Shown: in pieces, positions 38,401 through 50,161 of the stretch
Position numbering within the stretch: the stretch's first letter is position 1
Layout: the number at the start of each line of letters is the position of its first letter
Assembly: GCA_027943335.1 (NCBI GenBank)
Contig: BSBK01001299.1
Span: 158,390-222,389, forward strand
DNA: 64,000 nt
Source of the DNA: Chamaecyparis obtusa
Taxonomy: Eukaryota; Streptophyta; Pinopsida; Cupressales; Cupressaceae
Reading direction: 5' to 3'
Position numbers and translations under genes: made by a program
Notes under the pieces: model-generated
Databases searched by the model: none
Seen by the model: the letters and a program-made list of their open reading frames with translations, nothing else
What the model was told of the DNA's origin: nothing

Positions 38401-39175
38401 TCCATGCATTCAATACATCTTTCCTTAGTAAACATGCATCCCTCTTATTCATCAACTTTGTCAAGCCATGGTCTAAGTAATGTTGCTCACATATTGTGTC
38501 AATTCCTACACCCATCATTAATAATGATTCAATGTATGATTTACATTCATTTGATAGTCTTGGTGCAAGACTGCTCCTTGGATCTCCAGTAGGGTCATTC
38601 TTTCCATGACAATATTCACCATTAACATCTTGATGGGTAAATTCATTATATGTTATAATGGCAACATCTGGTCTACCATGCATAACTCTAACATAAAAGT
38701 GGGTTTGACAACCCCTTTTTTGTACAAACTATCGTATCCTTTTCATTTTTTTCATGTTTTCAGGTTTTCTATTATCCTCAGGTCCAAAAGCACAATGATA
38801 CCTATTTATACATGTAAAAAAAAAATAATCAATATGATAAATATAAAATATAAAATATGGCATGCTTAATTATTATAATAAATCTAGGCATACCTTGAAT
38901 ACATAATGGTACTATGGTCAATGGGGTTTTCCAATTTGGGCTCTCTATGCAGTCTACGTAAAAATTGTCTCTATGCCATCTTGCAATACTTCTTCTCCTT
39001 TGATAAAGTGAGCTAGTCTCCTAAGAGGGATAACAGCACATAAGTCAAGCTCTTGAACATATTCATTTCCAATAGGTGTCCATTCAAGATCATCCATTGA
39101 AAAATAATTTCCTTTTTTGGGAATGTCTTGGACATCTAATCAAATGAGTGATTCCCATTTCCATCCTCTACTCAT
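35454..39175 (-). pseudogene. MULE (Mutator-like) transposase with SWIM finger, multi-exon
   Basis: From the ATG at 39175 the minus strand reads about ten exons with GT...AG introns (for example about 38893-38799 and 37658-37580). Visible in order: 'RGCQTHFYVRVMHGRPDVA' (38700); first catalytic D in 'IIAMDSTFSTNKYG' (38200); 'EAGVPIAWAISSRNRVEDI' and second D in 'AFMTDDASAEIEAIR' (37880); the CxxH block 'LCSWHVRRAWLKNVYR' (37690); catalytic E in 'NASIESYHCHIK' (37240); SWIM finger 'CDCQWAQRGNTCKHVLK' (36920), Cx1C..CxH. The C-terminal exons are low in conservation and two of them repeat 'LPFSIDL'; the last ends at TAG 35454-35456. A few stops (37960s, 37424, 36950s, 39139) and a frameshift near 38990 make it a pseudogene. 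The enzyme would bind the element's terminal inverted repeats and cut DNA in the nucleus. The terminal repeats were not identified. Confidence 0.85.
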
Positions 39176-39954
39176 TCTGTACAATATTAAGATGGTTAGT
39201 GGCCCTCTATCTTGTTAAAACATGCATGAAAGACTACATTAATACTATTATATCCTTAATAATATATTTTGTTCTATGAAGAGGTGATAAATTTAGGCGA
39301 TGATCCTATAGGAAAGTAAAACACATCTTGGAGATGAGGGACAAGTACAAGTTAATGGATAATGGATTTCTATGAATATATTATGTGACTAGATAATACG
39401 ATGGTGGTGTAAATCTAGGAGATTTGTAGAAGCAAAATATTGAAAAAGAAACATTGCAAATAAGTTCAATACCTAATCTCTGGAGTGCAATATAAGGAAA
39501 GAACTTTATTTACATTAAATGTTACATGTTAAATAGGTTATTTATAAGATATTATATACATAATAATTTTATTAGATTGAATAAGTATTTTTTTACTAAT
39601 TTCTTTGTGTATAATTTTACACCTTATGGTCTACCATGACATAAAAACCAACATAATTACACTGTAAATATAATAAATTTTTTTAAAAATAAAGATATTC
39701 TAAAGAAGACAAAAATATGGACTAACCAACATAATATTATATTATCACTTTCACGTAATCCTAATTCTGAATCAACAATTTATTCAATCAGTAATTAGAT
39801 CTTACACATTCTATTTTTAATTTCAAAATTAGTAAGATATCATATAAACTCCATTGCTCTAGGTTTCATCTTATTATTCCTTCACTATAATATACCATTA
39901 AATTAATCAACTTAAATTAAATTGTAATACAACACCTAATTGAACACTAAAATA
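39176..39954. other. Upstream flank of the MULE gene; nothing recognised
   Basis: AT-rich, no frame or repeat recognised. It should include the MULE promoter if that gene was complete. Confidence 0.5.
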
Positions 39955-40510
39955 AATTTAACCCTAAACCTTATAAAATCCTAATAGAAATTGAATCCTA
40001 ACCCTTATGAAACCCTAATCCTTAACCTGGTTGAATACTAAACTATATATTCAGCGCTGATTGCAACCCTAAATGAGATTGGACCCTAACCATAACACTA
40101 AACTAAAAAGAAACCTAACCCTAAACCTCATTAAACCAAATTGGATGTTGATCCTAATACTTAACCTAAACCAGATACATCCCTAACCCTAATAATAAAC
40201 CAAGCCAAAGCTTAATAGTAAACCAAGCTAAACTCTAATATCAAATATTTTTTAATACAAATAAATTGAACCCTAACACATTAAATTTTGGTTAATATCT
40301 TAATCCACATCCTAAGTTTAACTATATATATAATCCTAACCCTAATTGTAAACAAAATTAAACCCTAACCATAATTTAATTTAAACCTCATCCTAATACT
40401 TAACCAAAACCTGCTTTTAAATGTAATCATTACAAAACAAAAACTAACCCTAAACCTAATTAACTAGTGAAGAAAATTTAACCCTAATATTTATTGAATT
40501 ATGGTCAATG
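39955..40510. repeat. Degenerate telomere-like tract, CCCTAA orientation
   Basis: Dozens of AACCCTAA, ACCCTAAAC and CCTAACCC words occur with intervening AT-rich bases. 'actaaccctaaacctaatta' at about 40442 recurs at about 41255 with the following 35 bp, so part was duplicated. No perfect (TTTAGGG)n run is present, so this is an old interstitial tract and not a chromosome end. Confidence 0.75.
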
Positions 40511-43500
40511 TTATCATATTTACCCTAGAGGATAAAAAGATGCAATCTCGATTGTCATACATCAAATTTAGCCCTATTCAAGGGCATTGAAGGGATAATC
40601 CTTCAATAGAAAAGGAGGAGATTTAGAAATAGGATCCCCCAAAGGAGGATTGGATTAAAATAAATTTTGAGAAGACCTCAAAAGACAACTTGAGTCAAAG
40701 AAGATTTGATTTTGAGTGTATGGTCTAGGTTGATGATTTGTATAGCTTAGTTTGGTAATGTACTTTGTTATAGCTATCAAATTTCTACAATCTATATAAT
40801 TATTAATATATTGTAATAATATTTACTATTTAATATCATATAAATTAAATTAATTAAATCATAATTATATAATTAAAAACTAACATATCTATATATTTTT
40901 TAATTATGAAATATATACAAGTAGATATCAAATTTAATAAAAAGAATGAAAATCAATGGTGAGAAGTTACTTTTATTTTTCTCATAATTGAATTATTTTT
41001 TGGATGTTTATGTTTGTTTCTATATGCGTGGTTGGGAGGTTTAGTAGAATATATTATTTTAGCAATGTTTTAAATTATATTATAATATATTAATTCTATT
41101 ACTTATTTCATTTGATAATACTATTAAAATATTTTAATATTAAATATATTTGTTATTTTGTTAAAGTATTATAATTTAATTTAAAAATATTTTTCAATAA
41201 ACATATCATTATGAGGTGTGTATAATATTATTTTTTAACATTTCTTACAAAACATAAACTAACCCTAAACCTAATTAGCTAGGAAACAAAATTCAACCCT
41301 AATATTTAATTAATGTTGACAAATTAAAGTATTACATTGAAATTCATCTTTCAAAAATACCACCCCAACATGGACTCCCCGTACCAAAACCTCAAACCCT
41401 AATATTTATTAAATTATGGTCAATATTTTTTAGATTAAATATGGTCAATATTTTTATATAAAAATAAACATCATAACAAGATATACTAATAAAAAAAATA
41501 TATTTAAAGATAAAAAATATAAATATATTTTTTAAAAATAAATATTTGTAATATACTATTAAAAATAGAGATGTTATTTTTTAAAAAAAAATTATAAATT
41601 TTGAAATATAGTATCAAATATTAATTTATTAAGAAAAAAACTATAAAAAAAAAAAAGTATAAGTCTAGTTAAATAAAAATATTCACATGTTCTAACTATT
41701 TATTATAACTTATATTTAAATTTAAATAATTACACCACTTCAATAGTAGAAAATAAATAAAATTTAACACATTTTATGTAATAAGTAAAAAAATTAAGTA
41801 AAAAATACCTTTCGTTACAATAATCTAATTATTTTATGGCATGTGCTTCCAATAGTATTATTTTAGTTTACAATTTATTATATTTGACCTAGATAACCAC
41901 ATATTTTCTTTCCCACACCATTTGGGAGTATAACTAATTTTGATATAAGATCTAAATTAATTATATTGATGTATTTGATGGTACTATATAGAATCATCTA
42001 CATATTCAAATGGATCATATGATAGAGCATATCATGTTGTCTATATAGTTAAACAATATTTCACAAGGTAAGATTATTTTAACAATGTATCCACTTTGTT
42101 GGAGTTCAAAAGCCACTTTTACTTGGTTGAAAAAATATTACATTAAGTATATAGTCATAATTCCTCACTCTACATTTTAACTTTTTATTTAGGTCTTGTT
42201 TTAGCAAGCTTTGTTTATTCTCCTTTATTTATTCTCTTGACTTTTTGGAAAATATAAATATTTTTTATGTATTGTTTGATTTTAAAAATATAAATAGTTT
42301 CTAGATGTCCATTGTTTGTTTTACATTTTTCATCCATTATAGTTTTAGTTTCAAATGCAAGACAAAGTGAAAGCAAAATGTATTGGTTTAGGTCATTCAT
42401 ATACTTGCAAATTTGGCTTCGAGGTTTAGCAATAGAATCTAGGGGCGCGATCGATGAAGGAGACAAAAATGTCAATCAGTACATTGAAACAATAACTAGA
42501 ACAAAACTAAAACTTGGAAAATAAAAAAACCCAATAGATAAAAAAAAGTATATTGAAGCAGCTAGATTGTGAATAAACGTTTACGTGCACTGGCTTTTGT
42601 CTTGACAGTCTCTGATCTGATTATACAACAAGAAGGGTTACACTGTGCAGGTGGAGGGATTGTGGAAACCCGCTTCAATATGAGGTGCATATATTTATTT
42701 AAGTTTTTACTTCCTTTTTAGTTATATTTTACTTCCTTTGTAGGTAAAATATGTATGTACACCTTGATAAAATTTGATTGTAAATATGAAGTTTTAGATT
42801 GAACTACACATCATACTTTGCAACCAATACTAACATAGTTAAAAAGTATTCTTAGAGTTTGTATAAAATCTTGGTTTTCAAATTTAAAATAAAGACATGA
42901 TGTTTAATTCAACTTGGAAATTCATATTTATAGTAAAATCCTATCACAATCCTACAAAAATATAAATTGAGAATAGTTTGGGGTGTGCATGTCTTTGTGT
43001 GTAGTTAAAAATTAGATACTCCCATTTGCAATGTAGGTTGCGCTTTTGCAACCACTTAGGTGTCTATTCCTATAGTATTTTTGTAGGTCTATTTCAACCC
43101 TTGCATCATCCTTTCCATGTTAGGATACTCAAAGTCCTTTGTTAGTAGCTATCTTTCTACATTGCCTTTTCATTAACTGCATACTACCTTTGTCATCTAC
43201 CACTTTTGAGTGCAATTTTATTGGACACTAGTGCACCACGTAGACGTCCACGTGCTACATATTGAGTAATTCAGGATGGAGCAATTCTATGTATATGTTG
43301 AAAAGAAACAAAAGTGTTGGAAATATTTAGAAATAATATAAATTTACATCAAGCATGAAAAGCCAACATCAATATTGAATCTTATGAAATATCATCAAAG
43401 GAAATTTTTGAATGTGATAGATCAAAGATGAGATATTTGAAAAGGCATAGTTATAGTAGTGAATGGGTTAATGAGTGTTTTACATAAGAATAAGATTATC

Positions 43501-43599
43501 TATACAAGATGAAAATGAGATACATATAGGGGCTAAGTAAAATTATAATATGCATTAAGGTTTCCTTGTCTTCTTATCTTCATAAAATTATAATATTAC
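40511..43599. other. No gene seen; AT-rich
   Basis: Mostly very AT-rich. 42560-42680 is a GC-richer patch with a short open frame on the plus strand ending at a GTGCAT donor-like site; I do not recognise it. A duplicated telomere-like phrase lies at 41244-41300. Confidence 0.5.
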
Positions 43600-43890
43600 C
43601 TGCAAGATTTTTTTACCAGTGACTAAGACACGGCTTGAGGACAAACTATTCAATGTCAAACTATATTTTTTGGCTTCTACATGCAAAAATAGAGTATATA
43701 ATTGACTTGGTGTATAAAACACACAGTGTTATTGATGAGGTGTTGAAAACACACAATAATTTCCAAGCTTGTCAAAATTAGTGCAGAAAATATAGTACTA
43801 CCATGTGTGTCAAAAAAATATTGAATTAAGCCCATGAAAAGTCTCTCAGATTAGGATTTTATTAAATCCGTTTGACACGTGTGTGTTGTT
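43600..43890 (+). repeat. 280-bp direct repeat, copy 1 (copy 2 at 45385-45662)
   Basis: Both copies share 'aactattcaatgtcaaacta', 'tagtactaccatgtgtgtca' and 'catgaaaagtctctcagatt' in order, with about 10 percent differences, 1.8 kb apart. They bracket the ~185-bp repeat array. Confidence 0.85.
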
Positions 43891-44019
43891 GCCAGTGAAA
43901 CCACTATTTGTTTTTCACATTGGTTAGACATGAGTGCATCACTAAGATATTCTTTTGAGTCTCTCCATTGAAAAACTCTTGAAAAATAAAAAATAATAAG
44001 GTTATTGAATTAAGCTTCA

Positions 44020-45975
44020 AGTTAAGTATGATTAAATCAAAAGATTGCAAAATGTTAAGCACCAGGTGTGTGGTTGAAAACATTGTTTATTTTCTACATC
44101 GAGTGATATTATCCTTATCTCTTTGATGCGAAAATGTTGTGTGTTTTTGCACCCAAAAAATTTCAACACGGACCATATTTCTGAGAGCAATGACTCATAT
44201 TTCATTGTGCTTGAATGATTAAATGTAGATCTTCTGAAACTCTTCTTGTAGATCTTCACTTTCTCACACTTCACACTTACATTTTCCAAATTACACACTA
44301 TAGACTATTTGTGTCACCATAAATATGATGTTAAATACACTCCTTGATGCATTGATTAGCTTCACTTTAACTCTATTATTATACTTAGTGTTGACAATCA
44401 TATGACACTCATTATTATGACATTTTAAACCCTAACCATCATGAGTTAACTGTGAAAGAAGGTTATGATATCCGACCATCCATTGGAGATAACATGAAAT
44501 GGAAAAAAATAAACACATGTTATCAACTATGAATTAAGATTTACAATTTTAACAACACAACGTGCATCTTAACCTATTGTGAACAATGAAATTTTATTGA
44601 CAATAAAAAATGAGTAATACTTTTCTAGTTTTTTGTATCTTTTACAATTGTTGGATATTTACACCACTATTAGCACACATGGATAACCAATATAAGAAAC
44701 CTTTATACAGTAAGTGTTGTAGGTTTTCGACACAATTAGTGCACTATGTTTTCTACACTATGTTGACAGGTTGGTGAAAACACTGTATTTTCGACACTCT
44801 GCTTTGTTATTTGGTGTGAAAACATCCTGTGTTATTTGCATTTCCCATTCCTGTGGATGTAGGGTTGCAAAAATGGAGTTTTTTTTTGCACCATGCATAT
44901 CTGTGATGCTTTTGTGAAAAAAATGTGTCCATGCATAGATGCATGGAGATTCATTAGAGGTATGATGGTTGCTGACAAAAAATGTTATGTTTTTTTGTAC
45001 CTACATGAGTTAAATGACGATCATATTTTCCAATATTAACGACTCATATTTGATCATGCTTGCATAATTAAATCTAAATTAGGCAAAATTTTAAGTGCCC
45101 TGGTGCGTGATGGAAAACATCATGTATTTTCTACATTATGTGATATTGTTCTTGTCTTTCTAATGAAAAAATGTTGTATTTTTGCACCCTTAGAATTTGA
45201 ACGTCAATCATCTTTCCAAAATTAAAAACTCATATTTCATCATGCTTACGCGATTAAATCTAAGGTGCGTGAAATTTAAACTGCGTAGGTACATGATGGA
45301 AATCATTATCTATTTTTTGTATTAGTGATAGTATTTTTGTCTCTTTGTGATAGGAAAATGTTGTTTATTTTCATACCTGCGAGATTTTACTAGTGACTGA
45401 GACATGGCTCAAGGACCAACTATTCAATGTCAAACTATATTTTTTGGCTTCTACATTTGAAAATAGAGTATATAATTGACCAAGTGTAGAAAACACACAG
45501 TGTTACCGATAAGGTGTTGAAAATACACAACATTTTCCAAGCCTGTCAAAAGTAGTGCAAAAAACATAGTACTACCATGTGTGTCAAAAAAATATTAAAT
45601 CAAGCCCATGAAAAGTCTCTCAGATTAAGATTTTTTAAAATTTTTCTGACATGTGTTTGTAGATTTAAGATGATTTAACCTTATTTAATCAATTAATATT
45701 TGATCACGCTTGCACGATTAAATATAAGATGTGCAAAATATTAAGCACAAAGGTGTGCGGAAAAAAATATCATTTGTTTTCACATTATGGGTCCTAATTA
45801 CTTTATTTCCAAAGGATGTAAATGTCATTCATATTTTCTAAAATCAATGGCTTAGATTTTATCACACTGACGCGATTAAATCTAAGATGCATGAAACATT
45901 AAGTGCATAGGTGCACATAGTGGAAAATATTGTGTGTGTTTTCCATTTGGGTAAAAATGTTGTGTATTTTTGCAC
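44020..45975 (+). repeat. Degenerate tandem array, unit about 185-190 bp
   Basis: The landmark 'gcttgc.cgattaaatctaa' or a close variant occurs near 44028, 44219, 45056, 45241, 45704 and 45862. Each is followed by 'tttaagtgc..aggtgcgtgatggaaaac' and 'tgttgtgta.ttttgcacc'. Neighbouring units at 44028/44219 and 45056/45241 are 191 and 185 bp apart. The 280-bp copy at 45385 interrupts the array. The length is in the range of plant satellite monomers. Confidence 0.7.
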
Positions 45976-45984
45976 TTGTTTAAG

Positions 45985-46265
45985 ATTAGGATCAGGGTTA
46001 GGGTGACAATTAGGATTAGGGTTTGGATAATGGTTTAGGATCAGGGTTAGGGTTTACAACTTAGGATTAGTGTTACAATCATGGTTTGTGATTAGGGGTA
46101 GGGTTTGGGATTTTGATTAGGATTAGAGTTTGGGGTTAGGTTTAAGATCATAGGATTAGGTTAATGGTTAGGATTATGGATAGGGTAAGGGTTCACATGG
46201 TATTATTTTTAAGGTTATGGTTTTGATTAGGGTTAGTATTATGGTTAACATTAGGGTTTTGGAAA
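45985..46265. repeat. Degenerate telomere-like tract, TTAGGG orientation
   Basis: Frequent AGGGTTAGGG, TTAGGATTAGGG and TAGGGTTTGG words with point changes. The orientation is opposite to the tract at 39955-40510, 6 kb away. Confidence 0.75.
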
Positions 46266-46429
46266 GTTCTCATATCAAACATTTAATTTGAGATAACTTC
46301 AAATGAAAAAAAAAACATATCTTACTAACCATGAACTAAGTTTGTAAATATGAAGTTTCATGTTGAATCACACCTTGTGTTGTTAAACGAACAAAATCTT
46401 ACTTCATGGTTTGTAGGATATATTTTATT

Positions 46430-47115
46430 AGTTCATGGTCCTAGGAGTTATAAGGGTTGTTAAGGGGTCCTATAACACATTAATGTGTTTGAGGACCCCT
46501 TAAGACCCCTTACAACCCTTTAGGACCCCTAAGATATATTCTTAGGAATTCTAAAGGTTCCTAAGGCGTTGTAAGGGGACTTAGGACACATTAATGTGTC
46601 CTAGGACCCGTTATGACCCTTTAGGGACCCTCAGATGTATTCTTAAAAATCCTAAAGGGTCCTAAAGAATCATAAGAGGTCCTAGGGAAACTTAATGTAT
46701 CTTAGGACCCCTTACCATATATCTTAGATATTGTAAGTGTTATTAAGGGGTCCTAGGACACATTGATGTGTATGAGAACCCCTTAAGACCCCTTACAACC
46801 CCTTACAGACCCTTATGACCCCTAATATGCATTCTTAGGAATCCTAAATGGTCCTAAGGGTACATAAGGGGTCCTAGGATACATTAATGTATCCTAAGAC
46901 CCCTTATGACCACTTAGGACCCCTTACCATACATAAATGTATTGTAAGGGATCATAAGGGTTCCTAGGACCCCTTAAGACCCCTTACAAACTCTTAGGAC
47001 CTCTTACCATACATTAATGTATTGTAAGGGTTTTAAGGGTTTTTAAGGAGTCCTAGGACACAATAATGTGTCCTACGACCCTTTATGACCCTTTACAGTT
47101 CCCCTAAGATGTATT
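46430..47115. repeat. Palindromic minisatellite (AAGGGGTCCTAGGACAC family)
   Basis: Units of roughly 60-140 bp alternate forward 'aaggggtcctaggacac' and reverse 'gtgtcctaggacccctt' words around a centre 'attaat'. AGGACACATTAATGTGTCCT at about 46580 is a perfect 20-bp palindrome; similar centres are near 46481, 46766, 46885, 46937, 47017 and 47056. Each unit could form a long hairpin in single-stranded DNA or RNA. Confidence 0.85.
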
Positions 47116-47135
47116 ATTAGGGACCTAATAAGAAA

Positions 47136-47388
47136 TTAGAAGAAAACATATCAAAAGGGTCAACTAATTGAGGTGGGGGATGTGAAGAATTTGATAGTAG
47201 AAAGACTTGATGAAATGATCAACTCAATTAGAGGTTTTGATCTCGTAATAGGTGGAAGCCCTTGTAATAATCTATTAGGAAACAACAAGTGTACTAGGAA
47301 TGGACTAGATGGAAATCAATCTTATATTTTCTATGAATTCCCAAGGATTTTGAATTATGTAAGGGGTTTGCAATGTATCCAAGCCTAA
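47136..47388 (+). pseudogene. Fragment of a DRM-type DNA cytosine methyltransferase
   Basis: The open frame reads 'QKGQLIEVGDVKNLI', 'ERLDEMI', 'FDLVIGGSPCNNLLGNNK', 'RNGLDGNQSYIFYEFPRILN' and ends at TAA 47386-47388. The FDL.IGGSPCNNL block with its catalytic cysteine, preceded by the 'DV..L....L..LI' helix and followed by 'GL.G..S.LFYEY.RIL', is the C-terminal catalytic part of plant DRM methyltransferases, which place the active-site motif near the C-terminus. These enzymes methylate cytosines de novo in the nucleus, guided by small RNAs. Only about 84 codons are present, with a TAG just upstream and no other exon found in the flanks, so it is a captured fragment. It lies between the palindromic minisatellite and the LINE remnant. 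Confidence 0.8.
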
Positions 47389-47739
47389 ATTGACACAATA
47401 ACATCATTATCAAATATTTAATATTCAAACTCTTATAATATTTTCATACAAACCCTATGTAGTCACTTATTATAAACCCCCCTCTCTCTCTCATGATCCT
47501 ATATCACAGTCTGTCATAATCCAAGTATCATATTTTTTGTATGTTGTTAGGTCTAAGTCACCTTTTTTTAATTGTAGATATTCTTATTTTGATTACTCAA
47601 AAAAATAGGTTTTGAAGGGACCCAAAACCCTTTACAAAGCTAGCAGTAGAAGATCAAAAGGAAAGAGAACAACAACAGAGAAGAACCAAATAGCAACAAA
47701 TAGCCCAAAAAAGGGATTACAAAGAGACCGGATGGAAAA

Positions 47740-48293
47740 ACACCAGGTAAAGTTTAGCCCTTGGAGATCTAATTCAATAAGGCCCTAGTCATTGATGAAA
47801 TTGAAAAGATCAGCTCTGCTATCATTCTGAGATAAGATGCCTCCATACTTCTCATTGTTCGTAAGAGAGGTATTAAAGTCCCCCATGAGAAACCAACAAT
47901 CATTCTTAAAATCATTCCTTCTATCCTCAATTTTCTTCCTGAACTTAGCTCTATTCACTTTAGCATTAGGAGCATATATGTTAGTGATAACCTAGCTAAA
48001 TTATCTCTTATATTCTCCATTCTAATATATATCATATTAGGGTCTTTAGCCACTATCATACCATTTATAGTTTTCAGATTCAAGAAAATGGTAGTTCCTC
48101 TAGAGGCCCCAACTGAACTATAATTGCTAACACCACCTTTCTAAAAAATTCTAAGACTATCCACTTTATCCTTGCTCATTTTGGTTTCTTGAACAAGAAG
48201 GATATCAAGTTTATAATCCCTAACCACATCTCTAAGAATTTCTTGTTTATGGGGTGCATTCAGCCCTCTTATATTCCAAGAAATAATCTTCAT
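47740..48293 (-). pseudogene. LINE ORF2, endonuclease N-terminal part only
   Basis: From the ATG at 48293 the frame reads 'MKIISWNIRGLNAPHKQEIL' and 'LDILLVQETKMSKDKV', the start of an AP-type endonuclease with its N and E metal-binding residues, and near 47895 'MGDFNTSLTNNEKYGG', the D-x-N motif. It then reaches 'DLQGLNFTW' at about 47745 and ends by deletion before the catalytic H and the whole RT. Stops near 48140 and 48000 also break it. This enzyme would nick target DNA to prime reverse transcription. Confidence 0.78.
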
Positions 48294-48724
48294 AGTTTAT
48301 CTGGAGAAAAGGCCTCCAAAATAGTCCTTTGTTTTCCATTTGCAATGTCTTGCCAACTATCTTTCTCTCTTCCAATTCTAGCTTGTTTTCTTCCTGGTCC
48401 AGGCTTAGATTTCCCTACATCATTCTTCTTGCTTCTAGTCTTAATACCGCCCAAGGACATAGGAGATATGTTTCCTTTAGCCATCTATTTAGAGCTCTGG
48501 CCAACCTCCTTGATCTTATTTTGATCTTTGATTTTAAGGTATTTAGGGGAGAGGGCCCTGAGTTCATCAATTTCTTCAGGGTTAGAAGCCTTGTCTATAG
48601 AATAAATCTGCATCACAGTCTAGTTGGGATCGAAGAATAGAGCAGTGTTCTCCTTATCAGGAAGAGGATCCATAGAACTCAATCCAATGTTGCTTATCTC
48701 AGTCTGGGAGATAGGGAGAGACTC

Positions 48725-50135
48725 ATCCCCCTAGATCATCTCTTCCAAAACAAAATTAGCATTCAAAAGAGGTAAAAATTGGTTTTCCCCAAAAAATTTA
48801 TCTGGATTAGCTTTAGCAAAAGAGATTTGATTGATACCTTCAGTTTGGATAGTTACTAAGGCCTCAGACTCTAGATTACTACCTGATACATTGTTACCTA
48901 TTTCAACCTTTTCATTGCTGTGGCTTTCAACCAAGGGGCTTTGATTAGTATTCTTAGGGGGCTCAACATTAGTTGGTTTCAATGAAGATTTTGAGGATCC
49001 CTTAGAATTAGTCTTGGGTTTCCAAACCTCTTTCAACTTGCTGACAGAGTTTTCCTCTTTCTTCTTAGGAGCTTTCACTAGGTATTTTTTAGCCCAATGG
49101 CCCATCTTTTTACAAATGAAGCACGCAAAAGGAATAGATTCATATTCAATCACCTGTTTCTAGAAACCCTTACTTATTTTGGCCACTTCATATGAGGGGA
49201 AATAAATTTATTTTTAATGTTCTATTTCTTTTTCCCCACTTTTTTAGACTAAGTCTATAGAAATAGAAAGATTAGTAGACTTATAGATTTTAACACATAT
49301 TCTGGCATTCACTAGCCTGGATCTTGAAGCTGTTGCTGGGTTCAAGGATAGGAGTTTGCCAAAAACACTTTCTATTCCTTTGAAAACACATTCATTCCAG
49401 TGCTCCAAAGGGAGGCCTAGAAGTCTAACCCAAATAGGAGCCCATTCCAGAAATGATTCACTTAAATCCATATTAGGCTCCCACTTTTGCAAATCCAAGG
49501 ATGACTTACCCATAACCCAAGGGCATCCACATAAGGCTTTAGGCATATCTTACCCATTGGTAAATGAGAATGAGAAGAAACCTTTTGGCATTGCAACAAT
49601 GTCAACTTGCCCTTTGAGAAACCACCTTCTCTGAATGAAATGTTGAACATAATCTATGTTCAGCCTAAGTCCAACATATTTCCCAACCAGCATGAGGTCC
49701 ATTTGAGAAACAGTGTGATCAATCACCGAATCGGGGATAAAAATGGCAAAATTTCCCTTGATAGGATCAGATATATTATTTGCTTCAGGAAGGGAAGATT
49801 TTATAGAAGGCTTTTTGCTAAACAATGCCACCCAGGACTTCTCAGGAATAGCAGCCTCACCTTTTTGGATGCCTCTAGCAAGATTCTAGGCTCCCCCCCG
49901 GGTCTGGGGAATCACTATCTCCTCGTGAGTCCCTAGGACTTGAGACCCCAACATCATTCATAGGTTTCATTGACCCACCATCATCCTTCTTGTCTCTTGA
50001 CACAATCAAGCTTACAGTAGGCTGCCCCGCATCTCCAGCAGAGGCCCCAACAGAGCCAGGTTTCCTGCCCGAACCTCCATTCAAATTTTGACCTGCACCA
50101 GCAACACTTTGTCCTCCCACTCCCACTCTTGACAT
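48725..50135 (-). pseudogene. LINE ORF1 (DUF4283-type, CCHC knuckle)
   Basis: Starts at the ATG at 50135 with a glycine-, serine-rich tail. A frameshift lies near the run of C at 49892, after which one frame is followed. The DUF4283-like domain is clear at 49831-49244: 'FLEWAPIWVRLLGLPLEHWN' and 'LVNARICVKI'. A zinc knuckle follows at about 49110, 'CFICKKMGHWAKKY', where the last cysteine has become Y. The C-terminus is serine/lysine-rich. ORF1 proteins coat LINE RNA. Several stops between 49244 and 49153 disable it. Confidence 0.75.
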
Positions 50136-50161
50136 TGATTTTTTTTTTTGTAGATATTCTT

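Larger units (their letters stand above)
47586..50147 (-). mobile_element. L1-like LINE with RT region deleted
   Basis: Flanked by the 14-bp direct repeat TTGTAGATATTCTT at 47572-47585 and 50148-50161, which fits a target-site duplication. On the minus strand it has ORF1 (50135 to about 48725), ORF2 start (48293) with the N-terminal endonuclease, then at about 47740 it jumps into a U-rich stretch resembling a 3' untranslated region down to 47590. RT and the rest of ORF2 are missing, although both outer ends appear to be there. A run of T precedes the right-hand repeat on the plus strand. The usual 5' truncation of LINEs would not give this shape, so the deletion was either internal after insertion or already present in the copied RNA. 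Confidence 0.7.

Noticed and set aside
39955..46265. Possible chromosome end
   Set aside because: The telomere-like words are degenerate, short and internal to E3, with sequence on both sides.
48189..48640. Plus-strand frames of 103-111 codons
   Set aside because: Antisense to the LINE ORF1/ORF2 junction; hydrophobic by complement.
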